Shown here: in pieces, positions 1 to 11,096 of the stretch
Position numbering within the stretch: position 1 is the first letter of the stretch
How the letters are laid out: each line of letters opens with the position of its first letter
The notes under the pieces: model-generated
What the model was told of the DNA's origin: nothing
What the model saw: the letters and a program-made list of their open reading frames with translations, nothing else
Databases searched by the model: none
Source: Terfezia claveryi
Lineage: Eukaryota > Ascomycota > Pezizomycetes > Pezizales > Pezizaceae
Length of the DNA: 64,000 bases
Direction of reading: 5' to 3'
NCBI GenBank assembly: GCA_015179025.1
Contig: WHUX01000246.1
Coordinates: 1-64,000 of the forward strand
Translations under genes and position numbers: made by a program

Positions 1-860
1 TCTGTGTATCCTTCGTACATATATTCAATGCCTCCTTTTTTAGCTCCGGCTAGATAATCACAGTTGAATCAGTATCATTAATGTCAATCTTGCATTGGTT
101 GCAAAGCTTATCTCCTATTTTGTCAGAAAAAGCCTGCAAAAACATAAATACTCATATATGTTCATTAATTACTAGCTTATTCACTAGAAGATTCAATCTC
201 TCCATGAATACAAAAATGAACGTCCTATAAGCTGACACCAAAGGTTCCTTTTCTTTTCTCATATTCTGGATGAGATACTGTAGGAATGTTTCCGTATTCC
301 TAATTTGTTCATTGTCATCATCCTTAAACTCCACTTTAAATACAACCACGAAATCGTCTCAACTTTCCCCAGCCACATATGAATCTAGCGTCTTAATATA
401 CTTACCAATCATCTTCTTACAATAGAGAGGAACTTTTTTGATAGGCTGTGAGTTAGTCCAATCCATTGTTAATCCCTTCTATTATACCAAAAAATCAGTA
501 ACATTAGTGCCATCAAAATACGAAGATCCTAACTGAAATGGAAGGGGAAACAGCGAAAAAGCAGTAGCTAACGTAGATTGCTAAGGAACATTCTAAGCCT
601 ACGACTTTGATTCCATAGCTTTCTTGATTTTAGTAGGGGAAGATATGGTATCGCACACATAGGGCTTCCTATGCGTATAATAAAATAGAGGGTAAAATGC
701 TTGCTCTTGAGAATTCTGACTGTGGGAATTCAACCCATGAAAATGTATGATATGTGTACAATCAAACTTAGGTGTGTCTTCTATTGATTCTTTCTTTTTT
801 TCTTCTACTCAATTTTCCCCCATTCTTATGCTTTTTTGGGCAGCTATTCTGCACAAAATT
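1..860 (-). pseudogene. Ty3-type gag relic of element G, runs off left edge
   Basis: Reading the minus strand from about 860 down to 1 gives one continuous frame interrupted by several TAG/TGA codons. Recognisable pieces are FDGTNVTDFL, KGLTMDWTNSQPIKKVPLYC, IGKYIKTLDSYVAG and EFKDDDNEQIRNTETFLQYL. These resemble the capsid region of fungal Ty3/Gypsy Gag proteins, in which a short 'F-G-T-N-x-T-D-F-L' block precedes a helical capsid domain. The stops sit where Gln or Trp would be expected, for example S-stop-A-stop-N near 575-590 and GES-stop-DDF near 362, consistent with CAG to TAG and TGG to TGA changes. The frame is still open at base 1, so the rest of the element lies to the left. The family assignment is inferred from these motifs only. 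Confidence 0.5.
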
Positions 861-1633
861 CCGAGTACGAGGCCAATTATTTTGACACCTCCCTCTTTTT
901 CCTTATTTTTGAGTTGGGTGTGCTACAAGTAAACAACAAAGAATAGGGACAAATATATAGAGACCAAAGCCACAAAAGCCGCAAAAGCCAGGAAAGCCTC
1001 CAGAGGCTTTAACATAAGGGTTGCACTCAAAATCATGGCTGAAAGGGGTTTTTTCCAATTCCCCTTCTTCCGTACCAATTTTTTGAGTGATATCGATACG
1101 TATGTTCTGACAATTCCACAGAAGTCCAATTATCCTACTGCCTCAGCTCTCCAGTCGAAGGGACCAATATGAAGAAGATTGTAAATAGTTAGAGTAACTA
1201 TTACAGTCTTAGATGTCCGAAAAGTCCAATGAGCTGACGGAATCTACTGGTACCTCGCAGAATCGTCGCGGAGTATTCTTACGATAAGCGAAAATCTTAT
1301 AAACGAGGATCGATCTCAATGAGAGATAAGCAATTCTTAAGATTTACGTATCTCGACATACATAAGTGATAGAGTAAAGCATCCAGAAAAAGTAAAAGAC
1401 AATCGACAGTAGTATAGTACGCAGCTGGCTATCAATCATCTTAAGGTAACAGAGTGAAGATTCTAGCACTTTCCTTATGCATATAAAAATGATGCGTATA
1501 TTTTCTTTTTTTGAGTTTGTCAAAGTACAAGAATTCCCCTGTATAATATACCTCCTTTTCCAGCGAGGCTAACAAACTAAGCTAAAAGATAACTTTTGCT
1601 GTTACCCTTATCACAAATAACTTCCTAGCCACC
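861..1633. other. AT-rich stretch without a recognisable gene
   Basis: No convincing reading frame, LTR end pair or repeat was found here. It lies upstream of the minus-strand gag relic G, so it could hold the decayed leader and 5' LTR of that element. A short minus-strand frame at 923-1129 has a hydrophobic C-terminus but no family motif. The right boundary is where homology to Ty3 pol of R0 begins. Confidence 0.3.
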
Positions 1634-3911
1634 ACACCACTATCCAGGAATAGCAAATCCTAGCAAATCTTAAGGATATCTAAGCCTTCCTGAGGTTCGC
1701 TAACTTTTACCGGCAGTTCATTCTAGGGTATTCAAAGATTATAACCTCCTTCACTACCTTGATCAAAAAAGACTGGTACTTCAATTAGAATTTAGAAGCC
1801 TAATCTGCCTTCTAGAACATCAAGGAAGCCTTCTGCTCAACACTGATCCTAGCTGACTTCGACCTAGACAGTGAATATATCATGGAAACCAATGCCTCCG
1901 ACTATATATCTGCAGGAATCCTCTCTTAGTATGTCAATAGCATCCTCTACCAAGAGGCCTACTTCTCCAAAAAGCACTCCCTAGCTGAGTGCAACTACGA
2001 GATCTACAACAAGGAGCTGATAGCTATCGTACGAGCATTCGAGGAATGGAGGCTACATCTGGAGTCAGCTAAGGGAATTATTGAGGTGTTGTCCGATTAT
2101 AAGAATCTTGAGTATTTTACCACCATCAAGCTGCTGAACCGTAGGCAAGCTAGGTGGTTGGAGTTCTTATTTCGGTTCAACTTCAAGATCAGATACCAGC
2201 CAGAAAAGGCTGGCGGGAAACCAGATGCCTTAACTAGGAGATCAGGAGATCTCCCTAAGGGGGGGGATAAAAGGCTAAGATACCAAAATCAGGTAATATG
2301 AAAGCCCGAAAACCTTGATCTAGCAGCCAATGTTCTAGCTGAGACTAATACTGAAGCTGAGGCTGATGTGGAAGCTAAAGCTGATGGAGAAGCTGAGGCT
2401 AATGCAGAAGCTGAAGCTGATGCGGAAGCTGAGGCCGAGGTTGCTATGGAAGCCGACCTCTGACAACTGGTGAGGCAGGCTTACTAAGGAGACCCCTTGG
2501 TCAAAGAGATCATTGCTACAGTAGATTTCAGCCAGCACTACTACCCTAAGATTTTCCTGGCCGAGTATATAGTACAGGAGAGCCTCCTCTATTACCTTGA
2601 ACAGCTCTATGTATCGGAAGGAGGGTTACACCTGAGGCTGATCAAAGAACACCATGATACCCTGGTGGTAGGTCACTCTGGAGTGGTAAAGACATTAGAG
2701 CACCTGGTTAGGGAATATACCTGGATTGACCAGCGGAAGGATGTGGAGTAGTATGTATAGAACTACTATGTTTGCAAGCATGCTAAGCCCATCCGCCATA
2801 CCCCATATAGTATCTTGAAGCTCCTAGATATCCCAGATCAGCCATCGCTACACCTGACCATAGATTTCATAACAGGATTGCCAGAAGACTCGGGATTCAA
2901 TGCCATTTTGATGGTGGTAGATTGGTTGACAAAGATGAGGTATATTATACCTTGTCGGAATACCTATTCTACTCAAGAGTTAGCCAACCTCTACCTCAAT
3001 AATATGTTCTGATATTACAAGCTCTACAAATTTATCATTTCTGACCGTGGCCCTCAGTTCACCTTGGACTTTTGGAGTGCATTCTGTGAGCTTCTAGAGA
3101 TTAGAGTGCATTTGTTAACGGCATATCACCCTTAGATGGATAGCTAATCGGAGATGATGAACGCTATTATAGAGCAATACCTGTGGGCTTTTGTTGATTA
3201 CCAGCAAAACAACTAGGTTTTGTTGTTGGCAACCTATAAATTTGCTGCTAACAACCAGTTCTTGGAATCATTAAAAACTTCTCTCTTCCTGGCCAATTAC
3301 AGTTGGTACCCCCAATTCGTAGACACCTTAGCACCCCCGCAGAAAGCCCATCCCCTGGCTAAGGAATTCGCAGCTAGAATCACTGAACTCCACTATATAC
3401 TGAAGACTAAGCTAAGATATACACAGGCCAGGCAAGCAGAATATGCCAATGGATCATTCTTGCCAGCCTTAAGATACTAGCCTAGAGATAAAGTGTAGCT
3501 TTCTAGCAGACACTTCCGGACAGAATAGCCCTTCCGTAAGCTGGATCATAAGTTTCTAGGCCCTTACGAGGTATTAGCAGCTGTGGGCACTCATACTTAC
3601 TATCTGAAGTTTTCCAGGGATATCAAGCGCCATCCAGTTATTCATGTCTCAGAGATTGAGCCAGCCACCGACGATCCCCTTCCAGGGCAAAAGCACCCCC
3701 CACCTCCTCCCGTATTAATTGCAGGTGAAGAGGAGTAGGAGGTTGAGGAGGACTAGACTCCAGGAAGTGCTATGTGTAAGTTTAATACAAGGTTAAATGG
3801 TTAAAGGACAAGGAGGCTACCTGGCAACCTGCAGAAGACTTGGAGAATGCACAGGATTTGGTCACCTTATTTCACCAATAATACTTGAGGAAGCCTCGCC
3901 CAGTTAAATGA
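1634..3911 (+). pseudogene. pol: Ty3/Gypsy pol relic of R0: end of RT, RNase H, integrase, chromodomain
   Basis: The frame collinear with R4 pol starts abruptly in the RT thumb (x-Q-E-stop-Q-I-L-A-N-L-K-D-I), so the element is 5'-truncated. RNase H follows (ETNASDYISAGILS at about 1879; [16 protein letters not shown] at about 1971). Next comes an acidic Ala/Glu linker, then the zinc-binding and catalytic integrase domains (TIDFITGLPEDSGFNAILMV at about 2860; SDRGPQFTLDFW at about 3040). The IN C-terminal part (LDHKFLGPYEVLAAVGTH) and a decayed chromodomain end at the TGA at 3909-3911. More than a dozen in-frame TAG codons replace Gln or Trp. The integrase DNA-end motif reads P-stop-M-D-S-stop-S-E where R4 has PQTDGQSE. 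It is dead and strongly RIP-like. Its 3' LTR follows at 4052. Confidence 0.85.
2335..2463 (+). repeat. Ala/Glu/Asp codon repeat in the RNase H-integrase linker (R0)
   Basis: GCTGA-based hexamers and nonamers encode alternating Ala with Glu or Asp (ETNTEAEADVEAKADGEAEA and onward). The tract sits between the RNase H end ([10 protein letters not shown]) and the integrase zinc-binding domain. The same place holds a different repeat in R1, R2, R4 and R5. Confidence 0.8.
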
Positions 3912-4051
3912 TCTCAGACTTTTTGTATTCTTATTGTTGTTTGGAGTTGGAGTTCTTGTTTTTACCCTTGTTGTTGTTTTCTCTGTTGATTTTGCCAGTT
4001 GTCATACCCAGGCCTCCTAGTTACTAGAGCTCCAGCCTAAAGGGAGGATAG

Positions 4052-4624
4052 TATCACAACCATGTGCTTAGTTGTCCTCGCCATCACCTATGATTACAGG
4101 TGATAGGTTATTGCCATTGTTGTCTTTGTCATCATCTATGATCACAAGTGATAGGTTATTGTTATCATTACCTTACTTGGCTTCCGAGATAGGAATCTTG
4201 GGAAGCTTATTTCCCCCATTACCCTAACAGAATTATATATATATAGACCCTGTGCCTCATACTATCATTGGATCCCCATCCAATATCTTGTATACCCAAT
4301 ACAGGACCTTACTTCCCCTGCACTAGTGTACCTTCTCTGTACACCCCCTTTGTCCTATAAACAACTCTACAGCAACAGCTGTCTCCTTCTGACATATGCA
4401 GCAACCACTTCTATGTGTTTCTTGCCTCTTGCCCTTGTCCCCCATCCCAGCCTTCCCTGGTCACATATGTAGCATTCCTATATGTATGTTACCCTAGCCC
4501 TCCCCTTGCCTTGCCTCTAGCCTTTCCCCAGATTACACACGTAGCGCTCCTATGTGTACAATTCCCCCTTGCCACTACCCCAGCATACTTCTTGGTTGCT
4601 TTGTCCCTCAGAGCCCTCGTTATA
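4052..4624 (+). repeat. 3' LTR of R0 (palindrome type A)
   Basis: The LTR follows a polypurine tract (AAAGGGAGGATAG). It starts TATCACAACC and ends TTATA; the intact family ends are TGTCACAACC and TTACA, so both termini carry one C/T or G/A change. It contains two CACCTRTGATYACAGGTG-like palindromes (about 4083 and 4133), a TATATATA run near 4230, a conserved GGATCCCCATCCAA block, and two ACACGTAG-N5-CTACGTGT-like modules. Length is 573 bp, close to the 561-575 bp of the related LTRs in this window. Confidence 0.8.
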
Positions 4625-4689
4625 CCTAGCTTGCTTTAATCCTGTAGTAGCCTTAACAGCTACTTAAGCCTGATCAATTTCTATACATT

Positions 4690-5135
4690 CTTCTTACCAT
4701 ACTGGTATCTCAATATTATGATATTATTTAGATCAATCTTCCACTACTGCTCTAGAAGCTCTTTTACTACTTTCTTCTATTTTGCAAGTCTTTTTTTTTC
4801 TTCTACAATTCACTATCTCTCAGCTTTTGCTGCTTTTAACTCTATAAACTTCTTAATTCCTTTATTGACATATTGGTAAGTAAGTACTTGAGCTTCACCA
4901 ATATATCTAGATCTCTTCCTCTCTTTAAGAACCTTGCTATTTTAAAGCTTATTGAGAGTTTTAGTATAAGGAGCAATATCTTGATACTGCATAAGCTTTT
5001 TCGCAAAAAGATCAATAAACTTATAAACTATCCTTTTCTTACTATCATTTAGCTTCTAGTAAATTATATCTTCACACTCTTGAGTGGCCTTACAAAGATA
5101 TGTAGGAGTATCTGAAATAGATACTAATGTAAGTG
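4690..5135 (-). pseudogene. Probable pogo/Fot1-type transposase C-terminal relic
   Basis: The minus-strand translation contains TPTYLCKATQECEDIIY, then KRIVYKFIDLFAKKLMQ, and RKRSRYIGEAQVLTYQYVNK followed by a Lys/Glu/Ala-rich tail. Fungal pogo-class (Fot1-like) transposases end in a similar way: a 'TPKT' block, a helical region, then a basic 'R-K-R-x-R-x-I-G-x-A-x-V-L-T-x-E' motif and a charged tail. The catalytic DDE domain is not present and the frame has several stops. It lies between the R0 LTR and R1 and may be the DNA into which both inserted. The assignment rests on motif resemblance and is uncertain. Confidence 0.4.
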
Positions 5136-5313
5136 AAATAGTATATGAGATAGCACTTGCAACTGAGACAACAGTAATAGAAGGAAGGGGGGGTTAGATT
5201 GAATAGTCAATTGGCTAGCAATGGGCAGCCCTCTATATACTAAGAATGATATTATTAGTGAAAACCTTCTTTCAAGTCTATTGAAGAATATTAAGGAATT
5301 CAACCTTAGTTAT

Positions 5314-5875
5314 TGTCACAATGGTGTACTTAGTTGTCTTTGTCATTACCTATGATTGCAGGTAATAGTTGCCTTTACCCTAAGCATTATCTCCAACATA
5401 GGTGATAGGTTATTGCTATACTACTTGGCTCTTGAGATAAGGATCTTGGGAAGCTTATTCCTTCTATTGCTTTGGCTCGAAATTATATATATATAGCCTC
5501 CGTCCCTTGTACTATTGTTGGATCCCCATCTAATGTCTTGTATACCCAATACAGGATCTTGCTTCCCCTATACTAGTATACCTTCTCTGTACACCCCTCT
5601 TATCCTATGAACAACTCCATAGTAACAGCTGCCTCCTTCTGATATACATAGCAACTGCTTCCACATGTCTTTTACCTCTTACCCTTGTCTCTTATCCTAG
5701 CCTTCCCCTAGTCATACATGTAGCATTCCTATATGTGTGTTATACTAACCCTGTCCTTACCTTACCTCTAGCCTTTCCTCAAATTATACACGTAGTGCTC
5801 CTATATATGCGATTCCCCCTTGCCACTGCCCTGGCATACCCCTTGGTCACCTTGTCCTTCGGAGCCCTTGTTACA
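5314..5875 (+). repeat. 5' LTR of R1 (palindrome type A)
   Basis: Starts TGTCACAATGG and ends GTTACA, 562 bp. It has type A palindromes (ATTACCTATGATTGCAGGTAAT near 5340), ATATATATATAG near 5488, the GGATCCCCATC block, and two decayed ACACGTAG/CTACGTGT modules. The sequence just after it matches the R4 leader. The base pentamer before it is GTTAT; no right partner survives because the 3' end is lost. Confidence 0.8.
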
Positions 5876-5910
5876 CTATGTTAGATCACTCTAATCAACT
5901 AGTATACTCA

Positions 5911-7152
5911 ATAGCTACCCAAGATACTACTCCTACACTTATAGCCAGATTTTAGGCCTAGCAAGCCCTTCTTATCTCTGTGAACTAGGCCAACTTCGGC
6001 AGCTATTACCAGACTATTATCAATATATACCTCGTCACAGATACCTTAGGTCAATAACTGGAATCAGTCATATACAAATGCCAACAAAAATAGACCAGAA
6101 GCAATAATGAAGTCATGATACTCACTGAAGACCTCTTCTTATACTAGGCTAACCTCGCCTCCTGCCAAAACAACCTTGCAACTACCCAGAATGACTTAAC
6201 CAATGAAAGAAGAACTATCCAGACCCTAAATAGGGCCCTGAATACGATCGGAAGCCAAACAGCCCCAGTACCCTAAGTATCTCAGGTACCCAAGACTTAG
6301 GATCTCCTCACTCCACTAAAGTTTAATAGCATTAGGACTTGCCTAAAAGCTTGGAAGAATTCCATCAAGATTAAACTAACTAGAGATACTACAAAGTTCT
6401 CTACCATCTAATACCAACTAGCTTATATATATAGCCTATTGGAGGGCAGAGCTTTAGACTAGGTCTAACTTTATATGCTTAACAACCACTTCAACCTCCC
6501 TGATGTTGTTGCTTTACTCACCATCCTTGATCATGCTTTCAGAGACCTAGATCCTGTAGGTATGGCAACTTATACTCTTTAAGTATTGAAGCAAAAAGGC
6601 TATGACCTCTCAATATACATAGCAGAATTCTCAAGGTTGGCAGTGGAGGTAGAGTGGAATGATTAAGTGAAGCTGGAATAGTTCGAGGAAGGCCTCAATA
6701 TTGAGTTCAAACAGGCCTTCCTCCAATCTCCAGATATTAAGACTCTTAATGAATTTATTGATCAGGCATCTAAGATGGAGCAAAAAAAGGTCAGGTTAAA
6801 AGTTCAGACCAGCACCCCTAGAACCTATCGGCTTGTTAGAGTACAACACCTCTAGAACTAAATACAGTAACCTTGACTCTAGAATGCGAGCTCTCAGATC
6901 TAGATTACAGCCAATAAGCCAGCCCACCTATCTCTGGTGGCTGGCAGTACTACCCTTATAGATTTATCATTAGAAAGGCCTCACTTGATATAAGAAGAAA
7001 GAGAACATTGCCACAACAATAGGTTATGTATTACCTGTAGGAAGGGGGACTACTTTATTGCAGCATGTCCCTTAAGGAAGAATCACTCCCTGGCCATACA
7101 TGCAGTGTCCGAGACCTCAGAGGAGTTGGAAAAAGCAGAGTTCCTTACCTAG
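5911..7152 (+). pseudogene. gag: gag relic of R1 (gag type 1)
   Basis: It is collinear without net indels with R4 gag (414 codons against 412). The start codon reads ATA where R4 has ATG. Capsid motifs survive in part: TPLKFNSIRTCLKAWKNSIK, YSLLEGRALD, AEFSRLAVEVEWND. The nucleocapsid knuckle reads C-I-T-C-R-K-G-D-Y-F-I-A-A-C, so the zinc-binding His is now Tyr. About ten Gln/Trp codons are stops. The terminal TAG is at 7150-7152, with protease opening in the -1 frame upstream of it. Confidence 0.8.
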
Positions 7153-8241
7153 TTGCTAACACTAGTAAGGGACCTTTCATAGGTTATTTATCTTTGTCTG
7201 TATTTTCTTTGCCTGCATCTATATCCATTGATGAATCTCACTTGTTTGGCAAGCATTTTATAGTACCAATAACTATTAAATTCAATAGTAAAATAGTGGT
7301 AACATCAGCTCTCATAGTTTATGGTGCTTCGAGGATAGCCTTCATTGATCAGACCTTCATTAGTATAAACTCTATACCAACTTCCAAGCTAAAGACCCTC
7401 TACCTTCTTGATATCATTGACAGCTACTCTATCTCTTCTAAGGTTGTTACCTACTTCATGTGTCTACCCAGTTCTATTGGAGACTATTTAGAGGACCTCC
7501 CAATATTTGTGACTAAACTAAAATATTCAATTGTCTTTGGGATCCCCTAGCTCAGAATGTATAATGTATTAGTCAGCTTTGGCTCTTATACCTTGCAATT
7601 CAATACCCATTATTATAGGAAAAACTATAGAGAACCAAAAATCACCATCATGGAGCTATATGCATTACCACTCCTAATAATTTACCCAGCCTAGGTGGTA
7701 CACCAGCCTGCATACATCAATGCTGTCCACTGCCCTACTTCCCCTATTCTCCCTGTTCCCCTTATTCCCCTTATTTAACCTTCCCCAAAGCCCTTGAATA
7801 TTAGCTTTATTGGGGTAGAGGCTTTCACTTACCTCACTAGGAGACACAAGCTAAAAGTGCATGCCTTTTCCATATATAAGGTGAACCTAAAAATCAATAA
7901 GATAAGGTCGAGAGAGAAATGAAAGTCTATGGTTCTAGGCAATTACTATAAATTCATTGACTTGTTTTCAGAAAAGGCTGCAGAGAAGCTCACACCTCAC
8001 TGACTATATAACCATATAATTCCGCTAATAGAAGGTAAAACCTCTCCTTACGGCCTACTCTATAGAATGTCCCAACTGGAATTAGAGGCCCTAAAGAACT
8101 ACTTAGAGGAAAACCTCAACAAGAGCTTCATCTGCCATAGCTTCTCCTTAGTAGGTGCACTTGTACTGTTTGTTAAGAAATTGGATAGCTTCCTCTATCT
8201 ATATATTGATTATTGTGGCCTGAACAAGATAACAGTCAAGA
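7065..8241 (+). pseudogene. pol: Protease and N-terminal RT of R1
   Basis: This frame is -1 relative to gag. It reads GKSRVPYLVANTSKG, then the protease active-site region TSALIVYGASRIAFIDQ. R4 and R5 have LIDCGA at this site, so the catalytic Asp is Val here. The downstream protease block (LPIFVTKLKYSIVFGIP) is intact. The RT N-terminal region then runs with many stops through ENLNKSFI and ends at LNKITVK, where R2 is inserted. Translation resumes at 36648. Confidence 0.8.
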
Positions 8242-8802
8242 TGTAACAACCGTGTGTTCAGTTGTCATCACCTGCAATTGCCGGTGATGGGTCATTGCCA
8301 TTGTTGTTTGTGTTATTACCTGTGATCGCAGGTGATGGGTTATCATTATTGTTGCCCTCGGCATTACCTGCGACGTAGGTGATGGGTTATTGTATTATCG
8401 TTACCTTGCTTGGCTTCCGAGATAGGGAAGCTTATTTCCCCCATTGCCCTGACCGAGTTATGTATATATAGAGCCTGTCCCTCATACTGTCATTGGATCC
8501 CCATCCAACGTCTTGTATACCCAATACAGGACCTTGCTTCTCCCAGTGCTTGTGCACCACTCTTGTGCACATCCTTGTCTCATATAAACAACTCTGCAGT
8601 ATAGCTGCCTCCCTTGACACACAGGGCAACTGCCTCCATGTGTCTCATGTCCCTTGCCCTCTGCCTCTCTCGCCCTCACCCTTGCCCCCATCCTAGCCTC
8701 ACCTCTAGTCACATACGTAGCATTCCTATGTGTGTGTTACCCTAGCCTTGCCCTTGCCCCGGCGTACCTCTTAGTCGCCTTGTCCCCTGAGCCCTTGTTA
8801 CA
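8242..8802 (+). repeat. 5' LTR of R2 (palindrome type A)
   Basis: Starts TGTAACAACCGTG and ends TTGTTACA. It contains three CACCTGC...GCAGGTG-type palindromes (about 8267, 8318 and 8365), TGTATATATAGAG near 8460 as a likely TATA region, the GGATCCCCATCC block, and one ACATACGTAG-CATTC-CTATGTGTG module at about 8711-8735. It is the same length as its partner at 36082, which differs mainly by C/T and G/A changes. Confidence 0.9.
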
Positions 8803-8838
8803 CTACGTTGGATCCTTTGGACCAACTGGTATGCAGTC

Positions 8839-10016
8839 ATGTCAGGAGTAGCTCTCCCACCACCCACCGTCAAGTTCCAGACCTGGAGAAGCTCCTCTAT
8901 ACCCTCAGGCCCGAACGAATTGAATGCCTATTATTGAGAAATCATCGACATCTTCAAGGCCATGGATGCCATCAGGGCCAAACTTGGCAACAGCCTAGCC
9001 ATGGCTAAACGAAAGCTGAGATCTGCTGACGAAGAGATCATGGTCCTCCAGACGGATCTCCACTATGTGAACCTTACCCTAGCCACCGAACGGACTATGG
9101 TACAAAACCTTGGCTGCACCCTAGCGAATCTGGCTATCCCTACACCAACCACCACAGCCAAAACAGAAAGTATCCCCACCCCCCCTAAGTTCAATGGGGA
9201 TAGGGCTCGTCTATGAGCCTGGAAAAATGCGGTGAACTTGAAGTTGAGTAGGGATTCAGCTAGGTTTCTGTCAGAACAATACCGCCTAGCCTATGTGTTT
9301 GCCCTGCTGGAGGGCAAGGCCATGGATCAAATCCAGCCATATGTGCTCGAGACAAGGATCAAGCTCGACAACATCTCAGCCTTGTTTGTTATCTTGGATC
9401 GGGTGTTAGGAGATCCTAATATAGTGGGGATGGCCAGTTGGGCACTTTGGGCACTGAGATAGTGCAACTCAGAGTTGTCTACTTATGTTACAGAGTTCTC
9501 GAGGCTGGCCACAGAGGTAAGGTGGAACGACCAGGCTAAGTTCAAGCAATTTCAGGAGGGGCTTAGTGATGAGCTCTAACAAGCTATGGTTACCTTCCCT
9601 GCGGTTGATACCCTTGAGGAGTTGATCGACTAGGCCTCCCGAGTTGAACAGCGGATGTCCCGGCTCCGCAACCGCCCCCCGTTCAGGCCAGCACCCTGTC
9701 TCCCACCACCTCAGCAACACCATGCCACCAAAGCAGCTCAGGCCTCTGCCCTCGCCAATCAACCAACACACCCATCGTTGGTGGCAGGAGGGCCCACCCC
9801 CATGGATTTATCATCAGCAGACCCCACCTGACCCAAGAAGAGAGGGAATGCCGCCAGAATAATGGGCTATGCATAGCCTGTGGGAAGGCTGACCACTTCA
9901 TTGTGGCTTGCCCCCTTCAAAAGAATCGCTCCCTCGCCATCCACGCTATCTCCGATACCCCAGTACCCAGGATTGAGGAGCTAGACGAGTCGGAAAAAGC
10001 CCTGTCCCTTGTCTAG
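8839..10016 (+). pseudogene. gag: gag relic of R2 (gag type 2)
   Basis: Starts at the ATG at 8839 (MSGVALPPPTVKFQTWRSS). Its N-terminal third is unlike R1/R4 gag but matches R5 gag, including KLGNSLAMAKRKLRSAD. The capsid core aligns with all family members (TPPKFNGDRARL, YVFALLEGKAMDQIQPY, TEFSRLATEVRWND). The knuckle is intact: C-I-A-C-G-K-A-D-H-F-I-V-A-C at about 9870. At least six in-frame stops (for example ALR-stop-CNSEL and DEL-stop-QAM) and a net frame change near 9815 make it non-functional. Gag ends at the TAG at 10014-10016, preceded by GGAAAAA at 9992-9998. Confidence 0.85.
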
Positions 10017-10259
10017 TTACTGACACTAGTAAGGGACCTGCCCCAGGTTGTTTGTCGTTATCTGCATTTTCTGTCCCTTCACTCTCTCCTCTGTCTATAT
10101 CTGTTGACGAGTCTCACATATTCGGTGAATACCTTGTTGTACCTATCACGATATCTTTTAATAGTACTAGTAAAACACTCGTCACAACAGCCCTCGTAGA
10201 CTGTAGAGCATCAGGAATTGCCTTTATCGACCAGACCTTCGTCAGTAAGCATGCCATAC
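10017..10259 (+). pseudogene. pol: Protease start of R2
   Basis: The frame is -1 relative to the end of gag. It encodes LSAFSVPSLSPLSISVDESH, then TALVDCRASGIAFIDQTFVS. The retropepsin motif D-C-G-A is D-C-R-A here, a Gly-to-Arg change next to the catalytic Asp. The frame stops at the R3 insertion after SKHAI. It continues at 23456 with the residues expected from R5 and R4 (SKLKTPHLLNVIDGRPISSG). Confidence 0.85.
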
Positions 10260-11061
10260 TGTTACGGATCATCCCTTGCCTGCCTCGAATCTTGTTATGA
10301 ATCCTTCCGCGTGTCTTCAGACACGCGGCCAGACCCCCCGCGAGCCTCGACACTATACTGGCAACCCACGCACTCACCAGCATCATGTCCGGCTTCACTT
10401 GATCTCGATCCAGCACGGCTTCGCCATGCGAATCCTTGTCTTTTGGCTAATGCCCCTGACCCTGGACCTTGACCTGCTTGATTACCGACTGCATCCCGTG
10501 AATCAACCAGGTACTCACTTATCCAGTCCCCCGGATCTAGACCTTGCCTCGGGTATTAAAGCTATTTGGTTTTCTAGCTTCAATACTAATAACCTCGCCC
10601 TCGCACGTATCTCTTGTTATTGTCATTTCCTACTTCCTTATATTCCATATGCTTTTCTTGTATCCGTTATGTTATCCGTTCGCTTCCTTATATCTCCATA
10701 TGCCTTCTTGTGTTATTCTGTTACGGGGCTAGATCTCTACATATAGAGATCTCTCTTCCCCTCTACTTCTGTTTCTCTCCTCAGCAATAACTTGTATTCA
10801 ATCCTGTACCTAGTTGTTTCTATGAATATATCTCTACTGCTTCACTCGAGTGTAGCTCAGACTACCTCGCCTTCTTGACCTTGACTCCTCGTTTGACTTT
10901 GGTTTCGCCCAGAGTCCCCTGAAACTCGATCACACACGTAGACTTCCTACGTGTGCGATACCTCGACACTCACGCCTATCACCTGCGATCGCAGGTGATA
11001 CCTCGAACTATTTACCGCGTCGACGTGGGAACTAAGTGCCCTGTCAACCCCGTTCATAACA
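10260..11061 (+). repeat. 5' LTR of R3
   Basis: Starts TGTTACGGATCATCC and ends TTCATAACA. Internal palindromes: CCGCGTGTC-TTCA-GACACGCGG at 10307-10328; AGATCTCTACATATAGAGATCT-like around 10730-10752, which includes a TATA-like core; CACACGTAG-ACTTC-CTACGTGTG at 10933-10955; and a perfect 24-bp palindrome centred on CACCTGCGATCGCAGGTG at 10977-11000. The partner LTR at 22645 keeps all four with few changes. Confidence 0.92.
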
Positions 11062-11096
11062 CTTTGTTGCGTGTCTAATAGTCTCCACTACGCACC

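Noticed and set aside
651..678. ACACATAG-N6-CTATGCGT palindrome like the LTR modules
   Set aside because: It falls inside the gag reading frame of element G (THRKPYVCD), so it is probably coincidental.
923..1129. 68-codon minus-strand frame with hydrophobic C-terminus
   Set aside because: No family motif or supporting context; the length is expected by chance.
8432..8712. Minus-strand frames rich in Arg/Gly/Cys in the R2 LTR
   Set aside because: LTR shadows repeated at 36272-36552.
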